A DNA stretch of 64,000 nucleotides from Persicobacter psychrovividus. GTDB taxonomy: Bacteria > Bacteroidota > Bacteroidia > Cytophagales > Cyclobacteriaceae. Both the position numbers and the translations under genes were made by a program. Location of the stretch: contig NZ_AP025295.1 of the NCBI RefSeq assembly GCF_036492425.1, positions 248,001 to 312,000 on the forward strand, given 5' to 3'. Under the pieces are notes generated by a model, which saw only the letters and a list, made by a program, of their open reading frames with translations, was not told where the DNA came from and made no database searches. Positions 46,793 to 55,882 of this stretch are shown here, one piece after another. Every line of letters begins with the position of its first letter. Positions within the stretch are counted from its first letter, which is position 1.

Positions 46793-48916
46793 ATGCAAAG
46801 CTTCAGATCAGAACTTGAAAGTATCGAGAATCCGATTGTTCAACAGGATATTATCGATCTTGCAGATAAAATTCAACTTCACAAAGAGGGAAAAATTGAC
46901 GACGATAAATTCCGTAGCCTTCGTTTGGCTCGGGGAGTATATGGGCAGCGCCAGGCAGGCGTACAGATGATCCGAATTAAAATTCCTTTCGGCCGCATGA
47001 GTAGCCACCAAATGGTTCATATTGCAAATTTGTCTGAAGAATACGGAAGTGGCAACCTTCATGCTACCACCCGTCAGGATATTCAGCTTCACTATGTTTC
47101 CCTCGACAGAACCCCTGAATTATGGGCCAAGCTGGAGCAGGATGATATCACGCTTCGCGAAGCTTGTGGAAACACCGTTCGAAATATCACGGGATCTGCT
47201 TATGCGGGTATCGACCCTAACGAGCCATTTGATGTATCTCCATACGCCTATGCAATGTTCAAATATTTGTTGCGTAGTCCTTTCTGTCAGGAAATGGGCC
47301 GAAAGTTCAAGATTTCTTTCAGTTCAAGTGAAGATGATTCCGCATTATCTTTTATTCATGACCTTGGATTTATTCCTAAGGTGAAAGTGATTGATGGTAA
47401 AGAAGTTCGTGGTTTTAAAGTCCTGCTCGGTGGTGGTTTAGGTGCACAGCCAAGCATGGCGGAGCCAATTCTTGAGTTCCTGGAAGAAGATCGTCTGATT
47501 CCATTTTCGGAGTCTATCATTCGCGTTTTTGACCGTTGGGGAGAGCGTAACCGAAGAATGAAAGCCCGTTTTAAGTTTTTGCTGAAAGATTTGGGTGCAA
47601 CAGAAATTCTTCGTCTGGCGAAAGAGGAAGAAAAAGCATTGCCGCATCAGGTGTTGCCTGTTGATCTTGATGATTATCAGCAAGCACCTATTCCTGAGGC
47701 GATTTTCCCTGAAGAGGTTCAAGGAGATTTGGCAAAATATGAATTGTGGAAGCAGGTGAATGTTAAGCCACAAAAACAGGCGGGTTATTTTTCTGTCGCA
47801 GTAAAATTGCAAAATGGGGACCTCAAAGCCGAGCGTGCAAGGTTGTTTGCTGCGGCCGTGAAAAAGTTTGCCGCTGATGATATCCGTGTAACGATCAATC
47901 AAGGGTATGTGCTTCGTTTTGTTCAGGAAGAGAATATTCCTGCGCTTTACAATGCGTTGTCCCTATTGGATTTGGCCGCTGCGGGTTTCAATACCCTTGC
48001 TGATATTACTGCATGTCCTGGTACTGATTCTTGTAATTTGGCCATCAGCAACAGTACGCACATTGCGCGTGTGTTAGAAAATGTGGTGGTTAACGAGTAT
48101 CCTGAATATGTGAAGGATGAGTCGCTTTCTATCAAAATTTCGGGTTGTCCGAATGCTTGTGGGCAGCACACCATTGCTTCTATTGGTATTCATGGTTCAA
48201 GCCTTAAAAATCGTGAAAACAAAAAAATTCTTCCAGCTTTACAGTTGCTTATTGGCGGTGGAATTGGAAAAGACGGGCAAGGTTATTTAGGGGAAAAGGT
48301 GATCAAAATTCCTTCAAAAAGAGGGCCTGAGGCTTTGAGAATGCTTTTGAATGATTTCGAAACACATCAGCAAGAGGGCGAATACTATTTTAATTATTAC
48401 CTGCGTCAGGGTAAAGATTATTTCTTCAACCTGCTGAAACCTTTGGCTAACCTGTCAACACTCATTCCTGATGATTATATGGATTGGGGTTATGAGCAGG
48501 ATTTTAAAGTGGAAACGGAAGTTGGCGAGTGTGCAGGGGTGATTGTTGATTTAGTAGCGACCTTGCTTTTTGAAGTGGAAGAAAAAATGATTTCTGCCTC
48601 AAATACACTGAAAGGCAGGGCTTTTGCAGATAGTATTTATCATTCTTATGCCGCGCTTGTGAATTTGGCCAAAGCGATGCTGATTACCAAAGAGGTGAAG
48701 GCAAGCAACCAGATTAAAGTTTTGCAGGCATTTGATGAGCATTTTATTTCTAATGGGGAGTTGGCCATCAATGGCGTTTCTTCCTACGAAGATTTCGTTT
48801 TGTCGATCAATAAAAATGAACCGACCGAAGCCTTTGCGGAGCAATTTCACGCAGATGCGCAGGCGGTGATTGACCAGGTGAAAGCATACTATCAAAAGCA
48901 AGAAGCATCAGTTTAA
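46793..48916 (+). CDS. assimilatory sulfite (or nitrite) reductase, siroheme/4Fe-4S, with C-terminal helical extension
   Basis: 707 aa. It has the two ferredoxin-like half domains and two siroheme domains of the SiR/NiR family: RGVYGQRQAGVQMIRIKIPF, LHATTRQDIQLHYVS and GNTVRNITGSAYAG. The cluster/siroheme ligands Cys408, Cys414 (CPGTDSC), Cys452 and Cys456 (CPNAC) are intact. It reduces sulfite to sulfide (or nitrite to ammonium) with six electrons. The upstream Cys-rich leader favours sulfite. The protein is about 130 residues longer than the common core. The extra C-terminus is helical and resembles HEPN-type bundles. The stop overlaps the next start (taatg). Confidence 0.9.
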   Translation: MQSFRSELESIENPIVQQDIIDLADKIQLHKEGKIDDDKFRSLRLARGVYGQRQAGVQMIRIKIPFGRMSSHQMVHIANLSEEYGSGNLHATTRQDIQLHYVSLDRTPELWAKLEQDDITLREACGNTVRNITGSAYAGIDPNEPFDVSPYAYAMFKYLLRSPFCQEMGRKFKISFSSSEDDSALSFIHDLGFIPKVKVIDGKEVRGFKVLLGGGLGAQPSMAEPILEFLEEDRLIPFSESIIRVFDRWGERNRRMKARFKFLLKDLGATEILRLAKEEEKALPHQVLPVDLDDYQQAPIPEAIFPEEVQGDLAKYELWKQVNVKPQKQAGYFSVAVKLQNGDLKAERARLFAAAVKKFAADDIRVTINQGYVLRFVQEENIPALYNALSLLDLAAAGFNTLADITACPGTDSCNLAISNSTHIARVLENVVVNEYPEYVKDESLSIKISGCPNACGQHTIASIGIHGSSLKNRENKKILPALQLLIGGGIGKDGQGYLGEKVIKIPSKRGPEALRMLLNDFETHQQEGEYYFNYYLRQGKDYFFNLLKPLANLSTLIPDDYMDWGYEQDFKVETEVGECAGVIVDLVATLLFEVEEKMISASNTLKGRAFADSIYHSYAALVNLAKAMLITKEVKASNQIKVLQAFDEHFISNGELAINGVSSYEDFVLSINKNEPTEAFAEQFHADAQAVIDQVKAYYQKQEASV

Positions 48917-49713
48917 TGAAAAATTTGAAGCAGGAGAAGTGCCCGCAACTCACCTTGGTGGGGGCGGGACCGGGGGACCCAGAATTGATCACACTTAAAG
49001 GAGTAAAGGCGATCGCTAATGCCGATTGCATTCTTTATGATGCCTTGGTAAATCCCGAGCTCTTGCAGCATGCCCCCGCAAATGTGCCCAAAATTTTTGT
49101 CGGGAAACGTGTTGGTCAGCATTCTGCCAAGCAGGAGGAGATCAATAGGATGATTGTGCATTATGCACACCTGTGGGGTAATGTGGTACGACTCAAAGGG
49201 GGCGATCCCTTTGTGTTCGGTCGTGGTCAGGAAGAAATTGATTATGCAAAGTCGCATGGTTTATTGACTTCGCTGGTGCCAGGATTGAGCAGTGCCTTGT
49301 CAGTACCTGCATCCGCTGGCATTCCATTAACAGAACGCGGGGTATCGCAAAGTTTCTGGGTAATTACAGGGATGTTGCGGACCGGGGAAATTTCCAGAGA
49401 TATTGAACTTGCCGCTCAATCCTCTGCTACGGTGGTGGTTTTGATGGGCATGACAAAAATCGAGGAAATCAGCGGGGTGTTTTGTCGCCATGGGCGTTCG
49501 GATCTTGATGTGGCCATCATTCAAAATGGTACAGCGCAAGGGGAGCGGTCAATCATTGGCAAAGCACATAATATTGCGCAGTTAGCACGGGATCACCAAT
49601 TCGCCTCTCCAGCAATTATTGTTTTTGGAGGGGTAAGTAAAAGGCTGAATGCCAATATGCTGACGGCGGTTAAAAAAGAAACATACGCCATACAGGCAGA
49701 GGCATTATCTTAA
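48916..49713 (+). CDS. cobA: uroporphyrinogen-III C-methyltransferase
   Basis: 265 aa. LTLVGAGPGDPELITLKGVKAI, CILYDALVNPELL, VVRLKGGDPFVFGRGQEEID and SVPASAGIPLTERG are the SUMT blocks. It methylates uroporphyrinogen III twice with SAM to precorrin-2, the first step to siroheme. It overlaps the reductase stop by 1 bp, so it is translationally coupled to the enzyme that needs siroheme. No other cobalamin genes are nearby. Confidence 0.95.
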   Translation: MKNLKQEKCPQLTLVGAGPGDPELITLKGVKAIANADCILYDALVNPELLQHAPANVPKIFVGKRVGQHSAKQEEINRMIVHYAHLWGNVVRLKGGDPFVFGRGQEEIDYAKSHGLLTSLVPGLSSALSVPASAGIPLTERGVSQSFWVITGMLRTGEISRDIELAAQSSATVVVLMGMTKIEEISGVFCRHGRSDLDVAIIQNGTAQGERSIIGKAHNIAQLARDHQFASPAIIVFGGVSKRLNANMLTAVKKETYAIQAEALS

Positions 49714-49720
49714 CACAAAT

Positions 49721-50308
49721 ATGAATAACAGCGGAAATCCATTATTCCCAATTTTTGTAAAAATTGATCAGATCAATATTTTGGTTGTTGGTGGTGGTTA
49801 TGTCGGGACGGAAAAAGTGACGGCGCTATTGAACAATGATCCTGATGCGCACATCACGGTGGTGGCCAGGGAAATTTGTCAGGAGCTGAAGAGCTTGGTG
49901 GCCAATAAACCTAAGATCAGACTTTTGGAGCGCCCCTTCATGTATGATGATCTGACGGGCCGGGATTTATTGTTTTTGGCAACGGACAATCATGAACTGC
50001 ATATTGAAATTAAGGCGGAGGCACAGAAAAGGCACCTGCTGACCAATGTGGCAGATACGCCCGCAATTTGTGATTTCTATCTTGGCTCAACGGTAAAAAA
50101 AGGGGATCTGAAAATTGGGATTTCTACCAATGGAAAATCGCCAACATTGGCAAAGCGCATTAAAGAATATTTGAATGAGGCACTTCCCGATAATACCCAG
50201 TCGCTTTTGGATAATTTAAAATCCATCAGAGACCGACTGAAGGGGGATATGGAAGCGAAAATCAAAGCTTTGGATGCCGTTACGGAAGGTTGGCTAAAAG
50301 ATAAATAA
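49721..50308 (+). CDS. precorrin-2 dehydrogenase / sirohydrochlorin ferrochelatase (Met8/CysG-N type)
   Basis: 195 aa. The NAD site is INILVVGGGYVGTEKVTALL. It continues through LLFLATDNHELHIEI, LTNVADTPAICDFYLGS and ISTNGKSPTLAKRIKEYL, the CysG N-terminal domain plan. It oxidises precorrin-2 to sirohydrochlorin and inserts iron to form siroheme. It completes the reductase-siroheme operon, 7 bp after cobA, and is followed by a terminator. Confidence 0.93.
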   Translation: MNNSGNPLFPIFVKIDQINILVVGGGYVGTEKVTALLNNDPDAHITVVAREICQELKSLVANKPKIRLLERPFMYDDLTGRDLLFLATDNHELHIEIKAEAQKRHLLTNVADTPAICDFYLGSTVKKGDLKIGISTNGKSPTLAKRIKEYLNEALPDNTQSLLDNLKSIRDRLKGDMEAKIKALDAVTEGWLKDK

Positions 50309-50312
50309 TGAT

Positions 50313-50343
50313 AAAAAAGGGCAGTGGTTCACTGCCCTTTTTT
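50313..50343. terminator. bidirectional terminator between siroheme operon and histidine kinase
   Basis: aaaaaagggcagtg (50313-50326) gtt cactgccctttttt (50330-50343), a perfect 14-bp stem including A and T runs. The convergent kinase stop codon lies on its edge. Confidence 0.9.
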
Positions 50344-52036
50344 ATGCTTCAATCCACACATTATGTAGTGGCGCGGTTTGCTTATCTGGTTGTCGGGGAA
50401 GGTCGATAAAAAAGGAGGTGCCTGATTGCTCGTGAAAAATCATTCTTATTTGTCCTTTATGTAATTCGACAAGATGCTTTACCAGTGTCAGCCCGACGCC
50501 TGTGCCTTTGATCTGATCGGTATTCGTTGCCCGGAAGAAGGGCTTGAAAAGTTTGTCCCTTTGATGTTCAGGAATCCCCATACCGAAATCTCGGACCTCA
50601 ACTGATAGGGTATCATTTTTTTCCGTAATAAAAATTCGTGGAGCCACCGCTCCAGGAGAATATTTATAGGCATTGGAGATCAGGTTTGAAAATGCCTGCC
50701 GCAACAAAGTGATGTCAAACAGCCATTCGATGTTTTCATTTTCGGTGACGATCTGAATCTCTCTGTTATGAAAATCCAGCATGGCATATTGTTCACAGAT
50801 TTGGCTGATCATTTCCACAATATTGTATTTGCCAGGAGTAAATTTAATTTTTCTGGATTCATGCTGGTGGAGCGTCAGGATGCTTTCCATAAATTCTGTC
50901 AGCTGATCAATATTGGAATAGATTTGCGTCCACCTGCCCGCGATCATGCTTTTCACTTCTTCCCGCTGCTCTGAAGAAAGCTGCTGAATAAACTGACTCG
51001 CCGTTTTAATCACCGTCAGGGGAGTTCGAAATTGATGGGAAATCATCGATACAAATTGCCTTTGACTTTCATTCAGCTGCCTTTCCTTTTCCAGAGCCTG
51101 TGTAACTTTCTGCTGAAGGAATTTTCGTTTGGTGACATCTTGAGCAATAGCATCTATCCTCACCACCTTGCCAGCTTCTATCACTTCAAATTCTGTGATT
51201 TTTATCCATTGCACAGAATTATTACGCTGCACTTTGGCCTCAAAGGTATGTTCGTCTGACGCCTTTTTCTGTGGGAGAATATTATCTTTAAGGTGTTGCG
51301 CAATATTTTCTGTAGTGTATTCCTCTCCAAATACCGCTTGTGGGTGGTCGCTGGCAAAAAGAATCACCTCGGATACATCCCTTGAAAAAACATAAAATTC
51401 TTCACTGATGGTGTCCATCAGATTTTCAAGCTGATTTTTATATTGCTCAATCTCTTTTCGGTGCCGAACCTCCTTATGCTGCTTATTGATAAAGTTGATT
51501 TTAAAAAACAGGGTGATCGGAATCGTGATCACCGCACCTGTGATAAAACTCATCGTCATCCGGTATTCCCGCTCCTCTGCAGATAACTGAATCACCATAC
51601 TCGGGAAAAGCACCGAAACAACGATCAGTATCAAGACAGAAACCAGGAGCAAGCTGACGGTCGTGGTCAGGAAACGTTTTTCTGTAAACTGAATGATACA
51701 GATAATCATAAAAAGAATCGCAAAGGAAGCTGATCCTGTAATTCCACCTGTTTTAAACCATAAATAGGCCAAGGCAGTAATGATTCCGCTCACCATGATC
51801 AGCAAACTTTTTCTATAGGCATTCGCAAATCTTGACAGATAATAGTTAAAGCCAAAAAGAACAACCAATCCCATATATAGCACATTGAGCAGCATCACCT
51901 GGTTAAATATGACATTAATAGCGACCATCACTAAGCAAATAAGCACCAGGATGCCGTTCATGGCATTCAGTCCTCTATTTTCGAAGGTTAGCTTATGGGG
52001 AGCTCCAAGGAGTTTGATGAGAATAAGGTTAAACAT
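50342..52036 (-). CDS. membrane sensor histidine kinase with PAS domain
   Basis: 564 aa. Six or so TM helices span residues 28-180, with no large periplasmic loop. A PAS domain covers about 205-305 (FYVFSRDVSEVILFASDHPQ, KVVRIDAIAQDVTKRK). HisKA has FVSMISHQFRTPLTVIK with His334. HATPase_c has NLISNAYKYSP, VRDFGMGIP and GTGVGLTLVKHLV. The response regulator is not adjacent. It is transcribed alone and convergent with the siroheme operon. Confidence 0.92.
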   Translation of the reverse strand: MFNLILIKLLGAPHKLTFENRGLNAMNGILVLICLVMVAINVIFNQVMLLNVLYMGLVVLFGFNYYLSRFANAYRKSLLIMVSGIITALAYLWFKTGGITGSASFAILFMIICIIQFTEKRFLTTTVSLLLVSVLILIVVSVLFPSMVIQLSAEEREYRMTMSFITGAVITIPITLFFKINFINKQHKEVRHRKEIEQYKNQLENLMDTISEEFYVFSRDVSEVILFASDHPQAVFGEEYTTENIAQHLKDNILPQKKASDEHTFEAKVQRNNSVQWIKITEFEVIEAGKVVRIDAIAQDVTKRKFLQQKVTQALEKERQLNESQRQFVSMISHQFRTPLTVIKTASQFIQQLSSEQREEVKSMIAGRWTQIYSNIDQLTEFMESILTLHQHESRKIKFTPGKYNIVEMISQICEQYAMLDFHNREIQIVTENENIEWLFDITLLRQAFSNLISNAYKYSPGAVAPRIFITEKNDTLSVEVRDFGMGIPEHQRDKLFKPFFRATNTDQIKGTGVGLTLVKHLVELHKGQIRMIFHEQSGTSFFIDLPRQPDKQTAPLHNVWIEA

Positions 52037-52694
52037 AAAAGTTGTTGGGCTGTATTACAAAGCTTGATTTGTAGGGGCATTAAGAAAAATATTTCGCTTA
52101 TTATAACGAAAAATGAGCAGCCTACTGCCATTATTACATCAGTTATTTACTATTAATCAGTTGGATTATTTAATTATTCTGAGAATATCAGCCTGTTACG
52201 CGCGTAATGAGGGGTTTTGCCAAAAACGAAGCCGGTAATATTTGAGCTAAATTTTTTTATCACCCCTATTTATGTAGATAATTTATTTAATTAGCCCCTA
52301 AAATCTGTGTTTTTTTAAAATAAAGCCTTATTTATAATTGGTGGGGGCGAAAAATACGCCCCTTTACTGTTTCAAAAGATCAATTAAAGAACCGAAACGT
52401 ATCATTTGAAATGACACAATAGCCGAAAATCCATGATTTTGCTCATCTTAAATTCACGGAATGCTATTTAAATAATGATGCATGAGGGTGTAATTGTGTA
52501 AAACGCAATATTAATCACTTTTTTCACAAGCTTTTTGAAATTAGTGCCTATTACAATGCTAAAATTAGAAAAAGACGATAATTATTAATAAAAACGTTTT
52601 TTATTTAATATCTTCTTTATACATTAGAGTAAGCAGAAGAAAAACTTACATTTTTTTAATGCTTAACTTACTTTATTTACCAATTTTTTACCAC
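52037..52694. other. long intergenic region upstream of second SusC gene
   Basis: About 650 bp, AT-rich, between the divergent kinase and susC starts. It holds a hairpin ggggcg-aaaaata-cgcccc (52344-52362) without a strong T-run. No clear TAnnTTTG promoter or gene was seen. Confidence 0.4.
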
Positions 52695-55600
52695 ATGAAA
52701 CACATTAACCTATTAATGGCAGTAGCTCTACTGCTATGCGTTACCACTGTGTCTTGGGCTCAGAGCCTGACAATTTCAGGTACAGTATCTTCCTCCGATG
52801 ATGGCATGCCTATTCCTGGAGCGAATGTGATTATTAAAGGTAGTACAACGGGTACTGCTACAAATGTTGACGGTCAATACTCTATCACCGTTCCAGGTGA
52901 GTCTTCAGTATTGGTTTTTTCTTTTGTCGGTTATGCAGATAAAGAAGTTACCGTCGGAAATCAAAGCACTATTTCTGTAAGGTTAAATGCTGATGTTGCC
53001 GAACTTAATGAGGTTGTGGTAACAGCATTTGGTATGGAAAGAGAAACCAAAGCCTTAGGTTACTCAGTGCAGGAAGTTAAAGGTGAGGATCTGGCTGTTG
53101 CCAAAGAGCCAAACGTAATTAACAACATTTCTGGTAAAATTGCCGGGGTTCAGATCACCAAAACGGCTGCAGGGGCCGGAGGGTCTTCAAGGGTAGTCAT
53201 TCGTGGAAACAGTTCCCTCACTGGATCTAATCAGCCTTTGTATATTGTTGATGGGGTGCCAATTGATAACTCATCATTCTATTCTGCACAAGGTTCCTAT
53301 TGGGATGGTGGTGTAGATTACGGTGATGGTATTGGGGATCTGAATGCAGATGATATTGAATCATTGTCTGTATTGAAAGGGCCTGCTGCTGCTGCTTTAT
53401 ATGGTTCTCGTGCTGGTGGTGGTGTGATCGTTATTACCACCAAAGGAGGCAAAAAATCCGATAAAATCAGCGTAGAATATAATGGTAATTTCACTTTTGA
53501 AAAGCCATTAATTATGCCGAGTTTCCAAAACCAATATGGTGTTGGACGTGATGGCGAGGTTCCTTCAGTAGATAATGTAAGGAAAGAAGCTTATGCACAA
53601 TCGAGCTGGGGAGCAAAAACAATGGGACAGTCTTACACTGATTGGACAGGAGAGACCTCTACATACACCGCACAGCCAAACAACGTGTCTGATTTCTTTC
53701 AGACTGGTTCTACAATGACCAACTCTATTGCCATCTCTGGCGGTTCGGAAACAGCTGATTTCCGCGTTTCTTATGCCAACTTACAAAACCAAGGATTAAT
53801 TCCATCTTCTGAATATAACAGAAATAACCTTGGCTTAAGAGGTAGATTAAAAAGCAACAAATTTACGTTTGATACAAAAATCAATTATATCAATGTAAAG
53901 GGAGAAAATCGTGCTTATATGGCAGAAACGATGGAGAATCCGATGTTTACCTTCATCAATATGCCAAGAACGGTTCGTAACCAAGATTTGAAAGCAAATT
54001 ATCTTCGAAATGGTGAGCATTACAACTTTACTCAAAGTGCATTTGTATTTAATCCATATTTCTCGATTAATCATGCACCTAACTGGGATGAAAAAAACCG
54101 TGTAATCGGATATGGTTCGATAAAGTATGATGTGACAGAGAAATTATCTGTGCAGGTACGCCATGCGGCAGATATGTGGAGTCATGAGCGTTACAGAACA
54201 GCACCAAAAGGAGCTGAAGGTACCGTTTACCATGCACCAGGGCGTTTGTTGAAGGATCAATTTATGGTAAGTGAGCAAAATACTGATTTTTTGGTGAACT
54301 ATAAAGAATCGTTCGCTAATGAGTTGGAATTGAATTTACTCGCTGGGGGTAATTTATTAAAGCAAAACGTGAAGCATAACCTGACAGCAGCTAATGCTTT
54401 ATTGGAAAAAGACTGGTATAGTTTTAATAATGCTGATGGCGGTACTGCAACTACAGAAAACTTGACGCAAAAAGAGGTGCAATCAATCTATGCCCAATTA
54501 AGCTTGGCTTATAAAAACATGTTGTTTTTAGACGCAACGGCAAGAAATGATTGGTCGTCTGCTTTGCCAACCCATACAAGTGGTTACTTTTATCCATCAT
54601 TCACAGGTGCTTTTGCTTTCAGTGAAATGTTAGACCTTGATCCTTCAGGTTTCACCTTTGGTAAAGTTCGTGCATCATGGGCGCAGGTGGGTAGAGATAC
54701 TGATCCTTACGCACAGACCCTTAATTATTCAGTGATTACACAGGATGTCATTAATGGTCAGCCAGCAGGTTCAATAGGCTCAATAAACAATCGTGGTGAT
54801 GATGCATTTGTTGGTCTTGTTGACCCTAACATCGCTCCTGAGCGTACAACAGCAATTGAATTTGGAACAGACTTGAAATTTTTGAATAACCGATTGGGCT
54901 TAGATATTACCTATTATAATGCAATTACAGTTGACCAGGTAATTCCAGTGTCCTTACCTTATTCATCTGGTGCGCATTCTGTGGTAATTAACCAAGGTTC
55001 AATGCGAAACAAAGGTATTGAGTTATTACTTACCGCTCAGATTGTTGAGGATTTGAATGGTTTTAGTTGGAATGCTGGTCTGAACTTTACTAAAAATGTC
55101 AATGTTTTGGAAGAGCTCTATGAGGAAGAAGGATTGACACAAATTCTTTTAAATCAATCAGCTCGTGGAGAGGCTGCTATTTTTGCCGAATTGGGTAAAG
55201 CTTACGGTGAAATCAAAGGGCCAAAACTTCAAAGATCAAATGATGGCCTTCCAATGGTGGATGGTTCTGGTAACTTGATGTTGGAAGTAGATGATACAGG
55301 GAACACTTATCAGTCATTAGGAAATATTACCCCAGATTACCTATTGGGACTTTCAAACTCTTTCGCTTATAAAAACTTCCTTTTGAATGTGGTATTAGAC
55401 GCGAAAGTTGGTGGTGATATGTTCTCCTATACAAATTATGCGCTGCACCAAAATGGTAACCACCAAACAACGGCTGAACAACGAAATGCTGGTGGGGTAA
55501 GTGTTGTTAATGAAAATGGCGTAGAAACGATGATGGATACGCAAGAGTATTATCGTCAAGTTGGAGAAAATAAAGTTGCTGATGACTTTGTGAAGGATGC

Positions 55601-55838
55601 TACTTATGTGAAGCTTCGTGAAGTGAGCTTTGGCTTTAAATTCCCAAAAACGTGGACAGAGAAAATTCATGTTGGTGATGCAAGCATCTCTTTAGTAGGT
55701 AGAAACCTTGCCTTCCTTTACAATGGATTGGATGGTATTGACCCTGAGTCTATTGTTTCTCGTGGGATGCTTGGAGTAGAGTATGCTTCCTTACCATCTA
55801 CCGCAAGCTATGGTGTTAACTTGAATGTAAAATTTTAA
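52695..55838 (+). CDS. SusC/RagA family TonB-linked outer-membrane transporter
   Basis: 1047 aa from the ATG at 52695 (MKHINLLMAVALLLC); a frame start at 52659 adds 12 unlikely residues. The signal peptide ends at SWAQ. The N-terminal domain ISGTVSSSDDGMPIPGANVI, TNVDGQYSITV and the plug segments VIRGNSSLTGSNQPLYIVDG, LSVLKGPAAAALYGSRAGG and VIVITTKGGKKSD are typical. The barrel ends NLNVKF. It imports a TonB-dependent ligand with the following SusD-like lipoprotein. Only 40-50% similar to the first SusC of the window by eye, so the pairs probably differ in ligand. Confidence 0.95.
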   Translation: MKHINLLMAVALLLCVTTVSWAQSLTISGTVSSSDDGMPIPGANVIIKGSTTGTATNVDGQYSITVPGESSVLVFSFVGYADKEVTVGNQSTISVRLNADVAELNEVVVTAFGMERETKALGYSVQEVKGEDLAVAKEPNVINNISGKIAGVQITKTAAGAGGSSRVVIRGNSSLTGSNQPLYIVDGVPIDNSSFYSAQGSYWDGGVDYGDGIGDLNADDIESLSVLKGPAAAALYGSRAGGGVIVITTKGGKKSDKISVEYNGNFTFEKPLIMPSFQNQYGVGRDGEVPSVDNVRKEAYAQSSWGAKTMGQSYTDWTGETSTYTAQPNNVSDFFQTGSTMTNSIAISGGSETADFRVSYANLQNQGLIPSSEYNRNNLGLRGRLKSNKFTFDTKINYINVKGENRAYMAETMENPMFTFINMPRTVRNQDLKANYLRNGEHYNFTQSAFVFNPYFSINHAPNWDEKNRVIGYGSIKYDVTEKLSVQVRHAADMWSHERYRTAPKGAEGTVYHAPGRLLKDQFMVSEQNTDFLVNYKESFANELELNLLAGGNLLKQNVKHNLTAANALLEKDWYSFNNADGGTATTENLTQKEVQSIYAQLSLAYKNMLFLDATARNDWSSALPTHTSGYFYPSFTGAFAFSEMLDLDPSGFTFGKVRASWAQVGRDTDPYAQTLNYSVITQDVINGQPAGSIGSINNRGDDAFVGLVDPNIAPERTTAIEFGTDLKFLNNRLGLDITYYNAITVDQVIPVSLPYSSGAHSVVINQGSMRNKGIELLLTAQIVEDLNGFSWNAGLNFTKNVNVLEELYEEEGLTQILLNQSARGEAAIFAELGKAYGEIKGPKLQRSNDGLPMVDGSGNLMLEVDDTGNTYQSLGNITPDYLLGLSNSFAYKNFLLNVVLDAKVGGDMFSYTNYALHQNGNHQTTAEQRNAGGVSVVNENGVETMMDTQEYYRQVGENKVADDFVKDATYVKLREVSFGFKFPKTWTEKIHVGDASISLVGRNLAFLYNGLDGIDPESIVSRGMLGVEYASLPSTASYGVNLNVKF

Positions 55839-55882
55839 GTTTCCCCGATCTCTGATAGTTATTATTTTTAAAGACAACGATC

